Assembly: GCF_035582795.1 (NCBI RefSeq) | Contig: NC_134372.1 | Location: 37,672,316 to 37,736,315, forward strand | DNA: 64,000 nt | Direction of reading: 5' to 3' | Origin: Mycteria americana | Lineage: Eukaryota > Chordata > Aves > Ciconiiformes > Ciconiidae | Translations under genes and position numbers: made by a program | Notes under the pieces: generated by a model | The model's database searches: none | What the model was told of the DNA's origin: nothing | What the model saw: only the letters and a program-made list of their open reading frames with translations | Part shown: in pieces, positions 24,104 to 35,300 of the stretch | Position numbering within the stretch: position 1 is the first letter of the stretch | How the letters are laid out: the number at the start of each line of letters is the position of its first letter

Positions 24104-27100
24104 CATTTCCAACCATGGCTTCAAGTTCAGTATTTTAATGCTAGGACCCACATTAGAAAATGCAGAAGTTTACAAACATGTTATATTTGTAAGACATTTT
24201 ACATTGATGGTTTCTTGTTTAATTACCATGATTCGTATTTTTTTAGACAGTTTAGTTTTGATAACATTCTTGATGTTGCCAAAATTTTCATAGATTCATA
24301 AATAAGTGCTAGCAGGGACCATTTTGATTATAAAGTCTGACCTTCTGAATACCTGAATAGGGTATAATTGCTTTCCAGTTTTAACTGATTGAAAGACACA
24401 CAAAATGAGCAGCCTGCATGAGCACTGCAGAAGAGCTAGCCTATGAACTTCTCCTCAGTAGTTTGGATTTTTACTATAAAATGATAGAAATTCAATGGAA
24501 GCAGACCGTGCTCCTCCTATACTGAGTGTGCATTATCTTTGTGAATCCTTAAAATAGTCACAAAAAGGAGGTTTTCTCTTACAGTTTGACCCTCTGACAG
24601 ATCCTTGTGCTCTTTCAGTGCCTCTTTTGAATTCTTTGGGAATGTATGTGGATATGAGTTTCCAAGCTTGTGAGTGTGATTGCAGAATCAGCGAGTGCAG
24701 AATCAGCAAACAAGTTTGAAGAGTAAAACTTCGATCATTGTCCAGCATTTTTAGTGATACAGAAACATACTGTTTTATAAAGTTAAGCATTCAATGATGG
24801 AGTGTTTTGTATTTCTAATGAGAATAAAGGTTGGAGCATGCTTGGTACATGTTGCATGTTTGTATCCTCGTAAAATGCTCAGAACAAACAAAAAACCAAA
24901 TTTCTCAGCTTGGATTCTCAAATACACTGTTTTCTGTATTTGCTTTCTGAACTACAGGGATCCTTTTTCTCCCCATGTGAATGCCAGGAGTAGGATACCA
25001 AAACTGAACACTGCCAACCTTACAAAAGAAAAATTCACCTCTAAAATCAGCAGGAAACTTAGGTATTTAAAATATGTTCAGGTACTAGAGCTTTGCTTTA
25101 CATTATTTCAGAGACAAAGCTATATATTTTAGCACAAAATCATTGTTTCCTTGCTCTTTATCCTAAAAAATAGACTACAGTTATTTTAAATTGCCTTGGA
25201 AGATTAAGTGAAGACAGGCCTCAATCCTGAGAATTTTGCGATTTGTTTGTACACTTTGTCTTTTTACCGGCTAGAACTTTGTGAATTGTATTGACTTTCT
25301 AAATGCTATGTAGGTAACACATGACTTTTGCTGTGTTTTAGCGCTGCTTTGGTTTTATATTGAAATTAGAGATTAAGTCTGATTGAAAGTCTAACAGTAC
25401 TCTCCAACTTTAATTAGACATCCACTAGGATCATTTGTTTCTTATGAAAAACAGAATTGTAATAATCAAGTGCCTCTAGGCCAATGTTGAATTAACATTT
25501 GAACACATATAAGAGTGTTTGTGGCCTGTGCAAATAACTCAGTTATAATAATTACCACTGCAATTAATTTCTAATGATGGGAAACTTAAAGTGCTACTGA
25601 TAGCAAACTCCACATTTAATTTAATCAAGATGTGTAATGAGATTAGCTTTCACAACTGAGCTGTGTTCTAATTCCAAATGATTTAAATGTTTTCCCTTTT
25701 TAGTTGTACTAAGGTAAATTACTGAAGAGATGATGTCACATGCTCAAACAATTTTATATTCAGTAAATACTCATTAAACAATGTTCAACATCTTTCTGCA
25801 CTTTCATGCTAGCACAAAAGGAAAGTGTGCTTTAATCAGACTGTATTTAAATCAAACATTGACAGTAGCTAGGTTGTTAAACTGAGCAACTGAAACTCCT
25901 GAGTAATTTCTAGCCTGTATCCCTTAATGAGGTTGGAGACTGCTGCAGTTTAACATAATACAATAATAAAACATTTTAATCAGTATTAAAACTTTAATTA
26001 GGCCCGTAATGATGCATGCCTGTTCTTGCTGAAAGCATGGGTCAGTGAATTCCTCAGTGAGTGCCTTACAGTAATTGAAAACAAGCACACGTAAGGTAAA
26101 GTATGTCTAGGCTGTATTGTCTTATTTTAAAATGTGGTTGTATCTTTCTTTAAAGGTGCAGTAACTTTCCTCTGATTGAAATGAGAGATTCCAAGATCCA
26201 GTGGTACCCTATCATTTTCAGAATTTAATTGTAGGTGACAGCTGAGACTAAGAAGCCCTGACTGTAAGAGTAGTTATTTTTAAATAGACTTTTTTCAAAA
26301 ACGCAGTCTCTGACGTGGCCAAAGGAGAAGTTTAACCTTTTCGTAGAAACTACCAAGTGCAAATTTTTTGTTTGGTTTTTGGGTTTTTTTCAAACAAAAT
26401 GGACCCCAAGCTACCATAGGTCTTGGGAAAGCATAAAAACTAAGGGCTGTCATAATCCAGAACCACCACAGTGACCTTGTTCCTTCTTGCAACACAAACA
26501 TCCGTCAAAGTAGCAGACCGGAAAGTTGAAGTATTAGATACAAAGTATTTTGGAGATTGCTTAACTCTTGTAGTTCACAGTCTTTAAAGCCCAGGTAGCT
26601 TGTGACACTTTTAAACAATTCCAACAGTTCCTGTATCAGAAAGATTCAGTACTAAAGGGAAGGATGTGTTTCAGTGACTGTGTAGTACAGCCTTCAGAAG
26701 ACCAATCTCCTTAAAATAGTAGAATAGAAAATGCCAAGGAACAAAACCACTTACCAGCTCAGAGGAAAGCAATACACACATCAACAAGCACTTGGAGAGA
26801 GGGAGCAGCTGCTTCTCTGTCCCTGATTTAAAGCCTTGCCCACCAGAGCAAAGCATGCCGGGGAAGGCTGGAGCAGCAGCGTGCAGTCAGTGCTGGCTGA
26901 GGTATGGGGCTGTGGGACTGGTGGTAACCAGGGCTGCGTCTCCTGTTCCTAGAGGTTGGGTGTGAGTCTGAGACTTTTAGGAGGTTGGTGGTGTTTAGTT
27001 GTCTGATAATTATTTTCTCTACTTTCTGTGTCTTGCTGTGATCTACATTCACTACATTAAAAATGTGCAATTTTTTTTTAAATAACTTTACCTGTCCCTG

Positions 27101-27535
27101 AACTACATCATCCTGATGCACCTTATTTCCAAATGGTTGCTGTGGCATAACTGTTTCATTGTATTGAGTATGATCCACCTCCAGGAACAACCCTCGTGGC
27201 AATGCATTTACCGACGTCTTACCACTAACTAGCCATGGGAATGGCACCACCACCGTGACCTCTTGTGTACGTTACCTGTTGTCTGCAAGGACTTTTAAGC
27301 TGCGCATTATCAGTGGAATTGTGGTGTGAATGACTTTTGAGATCACAGAGACAAAATGTTATCAAGTAGCCAGAATGCTTTTAGGGGAGAAAAGCCTTTG
27401 AGATCCATAAGTATATTTTCATTTCTTGTTTCACTGTTCTGCCGGTGAGGTCTAACATAGTTATTTTATAATATGTTGTTGTAAAGAGATGTAATGACTA
27501 TTGTATACTAAATAAATTGTGTAATTTGAAAATCA
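24104..27535 (+). other. DPY19L4: Probable DPY19L4 3' UTR
   Basis: AT-rich sequence without further coding exons follows the stop codon. There are three plus-strand AATAAA signals, at 24823-24828, 25965-25970 and 27511-27516. The last is followed by a T/GT-rich tract (TTTTTTGGTTGTTTTATG), the best match to a cleavage site. The first also has a GT-rich downstream region, so a short 0.7-kb UTR is possible as well. A 15-bp imperfect tandem (TGCAGAATCAGC twice) lies near 24,690. The extent is an inference from signals, not transcripts. Confidence 0.5.
27511..27516 (+). terminator. Candidate distal poly(A) signal of DPY19L4
   Basis: AATAAA, with a T/GT-rich downstream element beginning about 20 bp later. 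It is the strongest of the plus-strand signals after the stop codon; upstream alternatives are at 24823 and 25965. Confidence 0.5.
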
Positions 27536-29656
27536 CTTTTTTGGTTGTTTTATGTTGGGATGGATTGAGAAAGGTGCAGTTAGGGAATCAGCTTTGTTTC
27601 AGTCCGTATGGAGGAAAGCGAAGTATTTTTCAGCAGGAAGTTTTGACTTTTCTCAAGCTTGTTACATTGCATATGTCCCTGACTTTTTGAATCATCTTTG
27701 TGTTTCAGCAGCTTCCTGGACTTCCTGTCTCTGTTACAAGTTAAAGGTGTATCATCAGCCATCATTTTTGCCAGCCATCCCCCAATACACTGTAACTTTA
27801 GCAAGGTCAGTAGACTGAGGCAGTTACTCTGTTTAAGTAAATATAATTTGCTTTGAGCAATATAGAGATCTGCTTGTTTCCACATTGTAGCTCAAGCTTT
27901 AGCATTCTTTGGGAGAGAACAATTACATGTATCAAGTGCTTTGTTCGAATTAGCATGTCCTGATACAGGTAAGCTTTTAAAAGTCTAGGCGTTCTTGTGG
28001 CAGGGAGAGGCGGGATGTGCAGAGCTATACGTATAACTGTCCAGCATGGCTTCTTCTCATTTGTGGTGCCTGAGTGCAGTCACAGCTTTGCATGTGTAGT
28101 ACTACTCTTAAAGTGAGGTTTTTGGCAGTTTTGTCACCAATGTTCATTAGGTACAGACAGGACTTAGCTATAAGCTTCATTTAATTAATGGAATGTTATT
28201 ATAACATGGTATGCTTGTATAGAGGGGATTCTGGGTTCCAGAGAACCGGGTTTCTCAAAACCTCCTCATTCATCAACCGTTGCCAATAGCATGGTGCAAG
28301 CTATTTAAATCCCCAGGAAATGGCTGTGGTTTTTATCATTTCTATTATTAAGAAAATGCTCAACTTTCCTCTACTCTCCTCATCCTGCTCCTTCTACAGC
28401 CACGGTTTTCCTTCTAAACCTGCTGGTACTAGCCAGTAGGTCAGGCCTAAGGACAATCAGCTTTCACATGGCTTGGCTACATGTTATGTACTTGGAATGT
28501 TATTTTAAAACGGGGAAAAAACCCACAAAGATTAATGTAGTTGACAGGCAGACAGATTAAATACTAATATCCACATGATTATTTAAATTTCAGACCTTTA
28601 CAAATATTTTATACTAAATAAAATGTTCTTACTACATGTTTAAAGTCTGTAAGGAATGTGGAAGAAGATTAATAAAAGTACCAGATTACTGAAAATCCCA
28701 CTACCTAGGGACCCAATGATTTTTTTTATTCAATTTTTTTTCTTCCCCCCCCCCCATTGCAAAGCTTTCTGTTGCCAAGCCAGCTGTCCCTGTTCTTGAG
28801 CAATGTCGGTGCTATGCTGTGATAAGCGTTTTTGTAGAGGTACTGAAATACTTGTATGTGTCTGTTTAAATGTGGACCAAGTGAAGATATGATACGATTT
28901 CAGAAATTGCACAGTAATTAAAAGAGCAGCATGCAAATTAAAACAGATAAATTGAGTGAACTAATTAGTAATGCCTAGAAAGAGGAAAAGTAGGTTTTAA
29001 CAGCTGCAAATGAGTAATTCCTATTACTGAGATTGTATCTACACAAGTTTCTATAGCAGTTTTAAAATGTTTTCTGACCTTTTGTTTTATACTGTATATT
29101 CTGTAAAACGTATGTCTAACTGCAATTACACAAGCAGCTCTGAGGTTGTGGTTGTTACTATTATTTATGGTTGTTTACAAATTAGTGCCATAGCTGTAAT
29201 AAGGATCACAGTGCGCATCCTACATGTCATACGCTTCTCGGCGCCTAAAATCCCAGATGAGGGAATAAGCCTATGGGTAACACAACTTGAGTAATTCTGT
29301 TGAATGTAAAGTTATTTCCTCCTTCGTAGACTAATTGTCTGTCTGTTGCAAAAACCATGACCATGCTACATGAAAAAAGCGCTTGGATATCTGAGAAAAG
29401 TACTGGTCTGTGGCCCCAGCCAGCCACAGCCCTCGGGGAAAACACAGAAATGGTAACATGTCTTTTGAGTGTGGAACTAGAGCTTGAGTCCACGCATCAA
29501 TTAGAAGCAACTGCTGCTTCCCTCAGCTTTTCAGACAGAACAGCATACACGACTCATGTCTGTGGAAGTATCTGATCAAAGCTGAGAGAGACAAATTCAA
29601 CAGCGTCCAAGCTTTAGTCAACCTTAAATATATGCAAGGAAGAGACATCATATACA

Positions 29657-29800
29657 GAAGGCTGATTTATTATTTATACAGTGCCTTAGATATGCATGAC
29701 ACTTCACAGGCAAATACGGTCCTTGCCCCAAGGAGCTTACAAGCTAAATTAAATTTAAAAAACAGCCAAAATTACAGCATATCCATAGGTACGGAAAGAA
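29657..29800 (+). repeat. Possible ancient amniote interspersed repeat (L3/SINE-like tail)
   Basis: The wording TTATACAGTGCCTTAGATAT, then CACTTCACAGGCAAATAC and CCTTGCCCCAAGGAGCTTAC with AAGCTAAAT matches a tail common to old amniote LINE/SINE repeats, as I remember it. Family and ends are uncertain. Confidence 0.4.
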
Positions 29801-30389
29801 CACAAGGTATGCAGACAAAATTACTGCTGTTTGGGGAAGGAATAGATTTTTGTGCATAATACATATGTACTTCATTTTCCGTATCCTGTTTGTGACTGCT
29901 ATGATCATGAAATACAGAAGCTGACATACTTGACTTGTGAACATTGCAAGATATTTTAGCCTGTGTTTCCTCACAGGTAAATGTATCAGTAAAATTACAA
30001 ACTCATAGCCTAGGTACCATCTGTCTGTGAATCAAAACTATTGGGCATGGGTAAAAATGGCATTTCACTTCTCCAGATGAAAATGCCAAATTTCCTGCAG
30101 TCTGTAACCATTAGTTGATTGTGTGCTCGAGATTTTCCAAAGTGTGTCACAGGTGCATGCAAGAACAAGATACTGTGTCAACATTTCTCATTTGGGAAAT
30201 GTGCAAATTAATCTAGCCTGCAGACTGCATTGACCTATTTGTTTATGGTTTTTTACTATACATGTAAAAATAAAAGCCAGACCTCCCAAAACAAGCTACT
30301 GATGCAACTGTAAGCAAAGCAGTTTTAAATGTCTTTTACAATACATTGTTTTATGCTTTGTTTTAATGAAACATTATCTTAGAATCTGT

Positions 30390-30409
30390 ATGATATATGC
30401 ATATATCAT
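30390..30409. repeat. 20-bp perfect palindrome
   Basis: A perfect inverted repeat centred between 30399 and 30400 on TATGCATA. It is followed directly by the 8-bp palindrome TCAGCTGA (30409-30416). The AT-rich context makes chance more likely than for the palindrome at 31632. Confidence 0.8.
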
Positions 30410-31631
30410 CAGCTGATACATATATAGTTTACATATTACAATATATTAAAAAAACAGCACAAAACAAGATTGTGTTCTTGCTGCACTTTACTCCATTTGT
30501 ATATACGAGTGGTCTCAATATAAAAAATAAAAATAAAAATTAATTTTATGGAGCCTTCTTGCTTCCAAATATTGTCAAGTTAAAAAAAAAAATCCAGAAT
30601 ACTAGCTGGACATTAAATGGTCTGAAAAAGGGACTGATAATTTAGAGCAGAATATTCCCCCCCCTGCAACTACTGTTAGTTTTTCCCTGTGTTTCTCTGT
30701 CCCCAGTTGATCATGATTTTCTACTGCAATGTATCTGAGGGAGGCCTGTATTATTATGTGCTGTCATCCATGGTTTTTGGAAAATTACCGTCTTTGAATT
30801 ATTAGACTTTTAGCAGGGTTGTGTTTATCACAGAATTTCAGTTTTAGAAGTCCCAGTGGTAGGTGAAGTTCTTTTTTGGATCCCAGAAAGACCTTCAGTC
30901 TTCTCACGTCCTAAAGACACTAGGTATTCTGACAACAGCCAAGGGATGCTGGGTTTTTTCTTCACCGAAAATGCATCTGTATTCCCCGTCAGCTCTTGCC
31001 AAGGCATTGCTTGGCTACAATGGTAGCTGGTCAGCGCTTCTACTAAAACAGTCAATCTCCAGCCTCTCAAACCTCATTCTTGCAATGCTTCTATGAAAGG
31101 AGGTTTAGCAAGAAAGGCCGGTTTGTAGATGCTAATTACATAGTTCCGGCTGGTCCTTAGTTTAGGCTCAATTTAGTGGCCCATTAGGAATGAAAGATTA
31201 TGGTGAACTGTGGTGTTTGCTACTGAAACTCCTAACTAGTGATCTTTGAGGCTAGTATCTTAGAAAACCTGGCCTTTTAATTATGGAAAGTATTTAGTTG
31301 CAAGCAGCTGATTTGACATGTTGTGCCTAAATTCAGTTTCTGCATTTATATGACTGCATAAAGGGATTTCATTAAGTTATAACCAAAGTTAAAGACCACC
31401 ATCCATGCTGCTTCATTCCTTTGCCTGGATCCATGGACCCTCATCTACACTGTGTTCAGGGAGCAGGTGCTGTAACTGAGCCTCAGTCAGGGAAAGGAGA
31501 TGGCTATAATACAACACAGACTTTATTTCCACAAGAAAAAGACAATGTGCTTTTTTTTCTTCAAATAACTGCTAAAGCTCCTACTGAAAACAGTACACAC
31601 AGCATGCTTTCTTCATGCTTTGAGCACCATC

Positions 31632-31653
31632 TTAGCTTATGTACATAAGCTAA
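31632..31653. repeat. 22-bp perfect palindrome in the probable cadherin 3' UTR
   Basis: Positions 31632 to 31653 pair completely around the centre 31642/31643. As RNA it could form a 9-bp stem (TTAGCTTAT with ATAAGCTAA) with a GTAC loop. On the minus strand it begins 18 nt after an AATAAA signal (31677-31672), that is at the expected cleavage position. Confidence 0.85.
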
Positions 31654-31671
31654 TAGGATCTCTCAGAGTCC

Positions 31672-31677
31672 TTTATT
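31672..31677 (-). terminator. Candidate poly(A) signals of the cadherin gene
   Basis: TTTATT on the plus strand is AATAAA on the transcribed strand, about 295 nt after the stop codon. Further signals lie at 31701-31706 and 31522-31527. Choosing among them needs transcript data. Confidence 0.4.
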
Positions 31678-31972
31678 ACCTTAGTGACAAAAAAAATCTA
31701 TTTATTTCTTAAACACTCTGTGTGAATAAGTACTCCAAGTTCTCCCTTACTCTTTCCAGTAGGTTTATATCCCCCAACGTAAATGTCTAGAATGTCCCAA
31801 GATTAGCTCCTACTGCTAAATTTTTCAGTTAGATGCAAACTGTGGCTCAGTAGTGGGAATTTGACCACCTCTGAGAACAGGAAGAAAAAAGGGTGGGGGA
31901 GGGGGCTGAAGAGCATGAAAAACTGTCCTTCACCCTTGCTTCCACAACTTTGAAAATAGTGGACTTGGTAAT

Positions 31973-32386
31973 CTACAGGTCTTCTGCATCTGTGTGTGAG
32001 TACAGTTCACTCAGTTTCTCAAACTTCGGTCCCCACTCTTTAATGTCATCGTACGCTATACCCTCATCCAGTCCAGAGGAGCTCAGGGTACTCAGACTGC
32101 TAGCGACCGAGCCTTCTCCTTCGGTGCAGAACACCTGCAGTGAGTCTTGGGGCACAGCCCGGGGATGATGGTCAGCATCTCGGACGACATCTGACCAGTA
32201 CTGACCAAAGTCCCCCCTAGTAAAAGAGGCTTCTGTAGTCGCTGATGGTTTGGTCTGCTCCTGCATGCTTGGGGATGCATCACTAAAGAAACTGTTCAGT
32301 TTTGTTGGGTTTTCTTTCTTCTTGTGGAGGGAATAGGCTGGGCTGGTTTGAACAGACACCTGCAGTTCTGCCATGTTATATGCATC
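31973..32386 (-). CDS. Cadherin terminal exon, beta-catenin-binding tail
   Basis: It has 137 codons and a stop, with the acceptor CTCACTCCAG|GATGCA. A divergent spacer ([10 protein letters not shown]... to about codon 80) is followed by [20 protein letters not shown], then [20 protein letters not shown]. This is the classic cadherin catenin-binding region (compare EGDGSxAGSLSS...YDYLxxWGPRFxxLADMY). It ends SHTDAEDL. Confidence 0.95.
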   Translation of the reverse strand, partial: DAYNMAELQVSVQTSPAYSLHKKKENPTKLNSFFSDASPSMQEQTKPSATTEASFTRGDFGQYWSDVVRDADHHPRAVPQDSLQVFCTEGEGSVASSLSTLSSSGLDEGIAYDDIKEWGPKFEKLSELYSHTDAEDL

Positions 32387-35300
32387 CTGGAGTGAGAAAC
32401 CGTTCACGTTAAATTAATATTCTCTATAGGTCCCAAAATTCCATGTTCTAGTGGAAATAAAATAGGAACAATCCCGAGGCAGTCCGTTTGGTGCGAACAC
32501 GTGAGAGATTGGCTTGTTCAACCAACTCTGCCACCTACAACGTGCCTAAGAAAGCCAAAACCCACCAAGGAGATGAGAATGCACGAGGAACACCTGTGCA
32601 GCCTGCACTGCTACAGTTAGGTTCAAAATCAAGTCTAATTTCATATTTGAAGCTAAATAAAGATGACAGAAATGCCCCAATTTTTGTTCTGAAATTCAGA
32701 TCTGAATATTTTTTCATCATTAAACACTGATACCGAGTCTGGCAACAAAGGTGAGAAAGGATAGTCACTAATAGCATGTTAAAAGCAATCTTTCTGCATT
32801 AGTAGTTCAAACATCTACTGTGATTTCTGTTAAAATTTTATCAATCTGTGGAATAATTGCTAGTTACATTATATGGAAGTGGCATGACTGTAAGGCCAAG
32901 TAACTACCTATTACAAAAAAAAAAGTTTCCCTTCTAATGAAGCAGCAGTTCATGTTGTCTGATAATTGTGCCGCAGTTCCTGAAGTGCAACTTCTGGCAC
33001 TAAAGCTACCAGTACCGTACATGTTAACTGCATCAACCGACGAGAACCTTTATGCCAGCAGAAAGAAAGAAAAGAAGTATTGTCTTACAGCATCCTTCAC
33101 CTTACTACAATCCAAAGGTTGTGTCTCTGGACTTATTTACAGACAAAAGAAGAATGTTGACAGGCTGTATGAGACGGAATTCATTAGAGCAAACAGGTAA
33201 TTATTTGTATGGCTCATGCTATTCACCTGAATAGTAGCCATCAATGACGGAGCTGTCAAATCCACACAGTCCAAAAGATTACATTTATTCTCTCACATGC
33301 TGAATTGCACATAACCATTTTATAAGAGATTATCCTAGGTAATCTTGGTGAGCCGTTGCTGAATTTCAATCAGGAACTGCTTCAAAAAAAAAAAAAAAAA
33401 CAAACCCCACCTGCAATCAAGAAGCCAGTAAGTGGCAAGACTAGGGTTTGGGACAGGGCTGTAACATAGAATGGCTGCTTATTTCCATTCATCCAGAGAC
33501 TAAATACTGTTAGTGATGAACAATGCGAGGCCTACAGCGCAGATGCCTATCTTCCACATGTGCTAAGTAAGCGTAAGCTACAGTATGATCCCACTATGAG
33601 CATTTTGTAATAGCGTGGCTAGCAGTATAATCAATAAAACATGGCAACTTGTAGTTGTACGAAACTTAAATGGGAGTTTGTCCAAATACAGATGTAAAGA
33701 TCATCCCCCTTCAGTTAACCGGGTGGTATTAAAATCATACTTTGCTGCTATTAGTTCATTAACATTTCTTCTGAATCTATACCGTTCTTAGCTGGCAGTC
33801 TACTAACCCAAGTCAATCCTTGCCTCCAGCTTCAAAGCTGGCTTTTAACAACATCTGGTGTTTAGTTGTGTGAGTATATACTTATCAGTGCACTGATCTA
33901 CTACAATTTTTATGAACTCCTCATTTCTCTGAGGGACAGTTGTATTTATTTCAGGTGCAGAAACTCCTTAATAAGGCAGCCTCTTGTCTCCATAGTCCTA
34001 CCCCCCACTAACATGACAAAGACAAAACTCTCTTATCCAAGTGCCCTCGTGATCCTTTTGTTAAGGTAACATTAGAATACAATTAAGGTATTCTAATTCT
34101 GGGTGGTTTGTTTTTTTTAAATCTAGACAAACAATTATGTATTAAAAAGAATACTGGAAAGTTTTAGCTGTAATCCCACTAACTGTAAAATCTGAATAAT
34201 TTAGGAACAGTATACAGAACCTGTAGAGGCTTCACTCCAAGCAGCATTTCTTCAAGACAGAGTAATAGCCTCAGATGAAGATCATCAAGTCACTCATTTG
34301 CTTCCACGACTTAAAATAAGGAGTGTATTTTAAGAAGTCTCCAAAAGTAATTAAACATGTCACATGGTAACTGTGGATTTCCTCAATCTATAGACCTTCT
34401 GGGTGTAAAATTGCGAAGTACTGCAGAGGAAGTTAATCTTATTAAGGAAAACAGGATTTTTGCATATAGCTGTCTATGTTGATCACATGGAAAATGTCCC
34501 TTTATTTATTATGTTCACACTAATTCATCAAGAAATTAAGGATACTCTACAAGTAAGAATATTTTCTCAGGTGACCTTGTAAAACACTCTATATTTTCAT
34601 AACTAAAAATTCTTGAAGATCTTTGGAATTTTGGGACAGGGCACTTTTTTTTATTTTTAAATCACTGGCTTTTTTGCATCCATCACACTAGTGCCCTGAC
34701 TATCATTACCTGTGCAGAGTCACACCACCTTTTGAATCCACAAAATGAACCATTTCAAAGGTGGCGATGAAGCTCCCTACCTTTTTTAAGCATCTGTGGG
34801 TCATTACTCATCTATAGTATCTGCAGTTTTCTTTCAAAGTTCTGGCTTAAACTGACATGTAGAAATCCTTAAAACAGTGAGCAGAAATGTTAATATTATC
34901 TGGTTTGGGTATAATCTGGTCTACTGTAAGTATAAACACAGCTTGTGTTCACTAGCTTATTTCTCTCCAAAACAGGAAAATGCAGAAAGGTTCTTCCACA
35001 ACCACCATGTGCTTTAGGGCTTAAGAGGAACAAATGTAGTACCTCGCTTTCTTAACAAGTCAAGTCTGAATAACTGCTGTTATGAACAGTCTCCAGAAAG
35101 AGACTGCCCATAACAAACTGTTCACATCAGGCTCTTGCAAGCCCTCAGCACTCCAGCAGTAATTACCACTGAGAACCTCAGCAGCTCTTGAGCCATGAAA
35201 CCAAAATCATCAGCTGTTACATTCATTACTGCCAAACTCACTCTACAAGCATTTTTAAATATGCACATAGGATCACTTGCTTTAAGACAAATTAAAAATT

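Larger units (their letters stand above)
27536..31500. other. Intergenic region between the convergent DPY19L4 and cadherin genes
   Basis: No coding exons on either strand by eye. It contains a T-run followed by an 11-C run (28724-28755), an old interspersed-repeat-like segment at 29657-29800, a 20-bp palindrome at 30390-30409 and scattered AATAAA motifs on both strands. Either gene's 3' UTR could extend further in than I have drawn it. Confidence 0.5.

Noticed and set aside
26828..27253. A 141-codon minus-strand frame in the DPY19L4 3' region
   Set aside because: Composition is irregular, there is no recognisable domain and it lies in probable UTR.
28724..28755. T-run followed by an 11-C run
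   Set aside because: Simple low-complexity sequence without further structure; no function can be argued.
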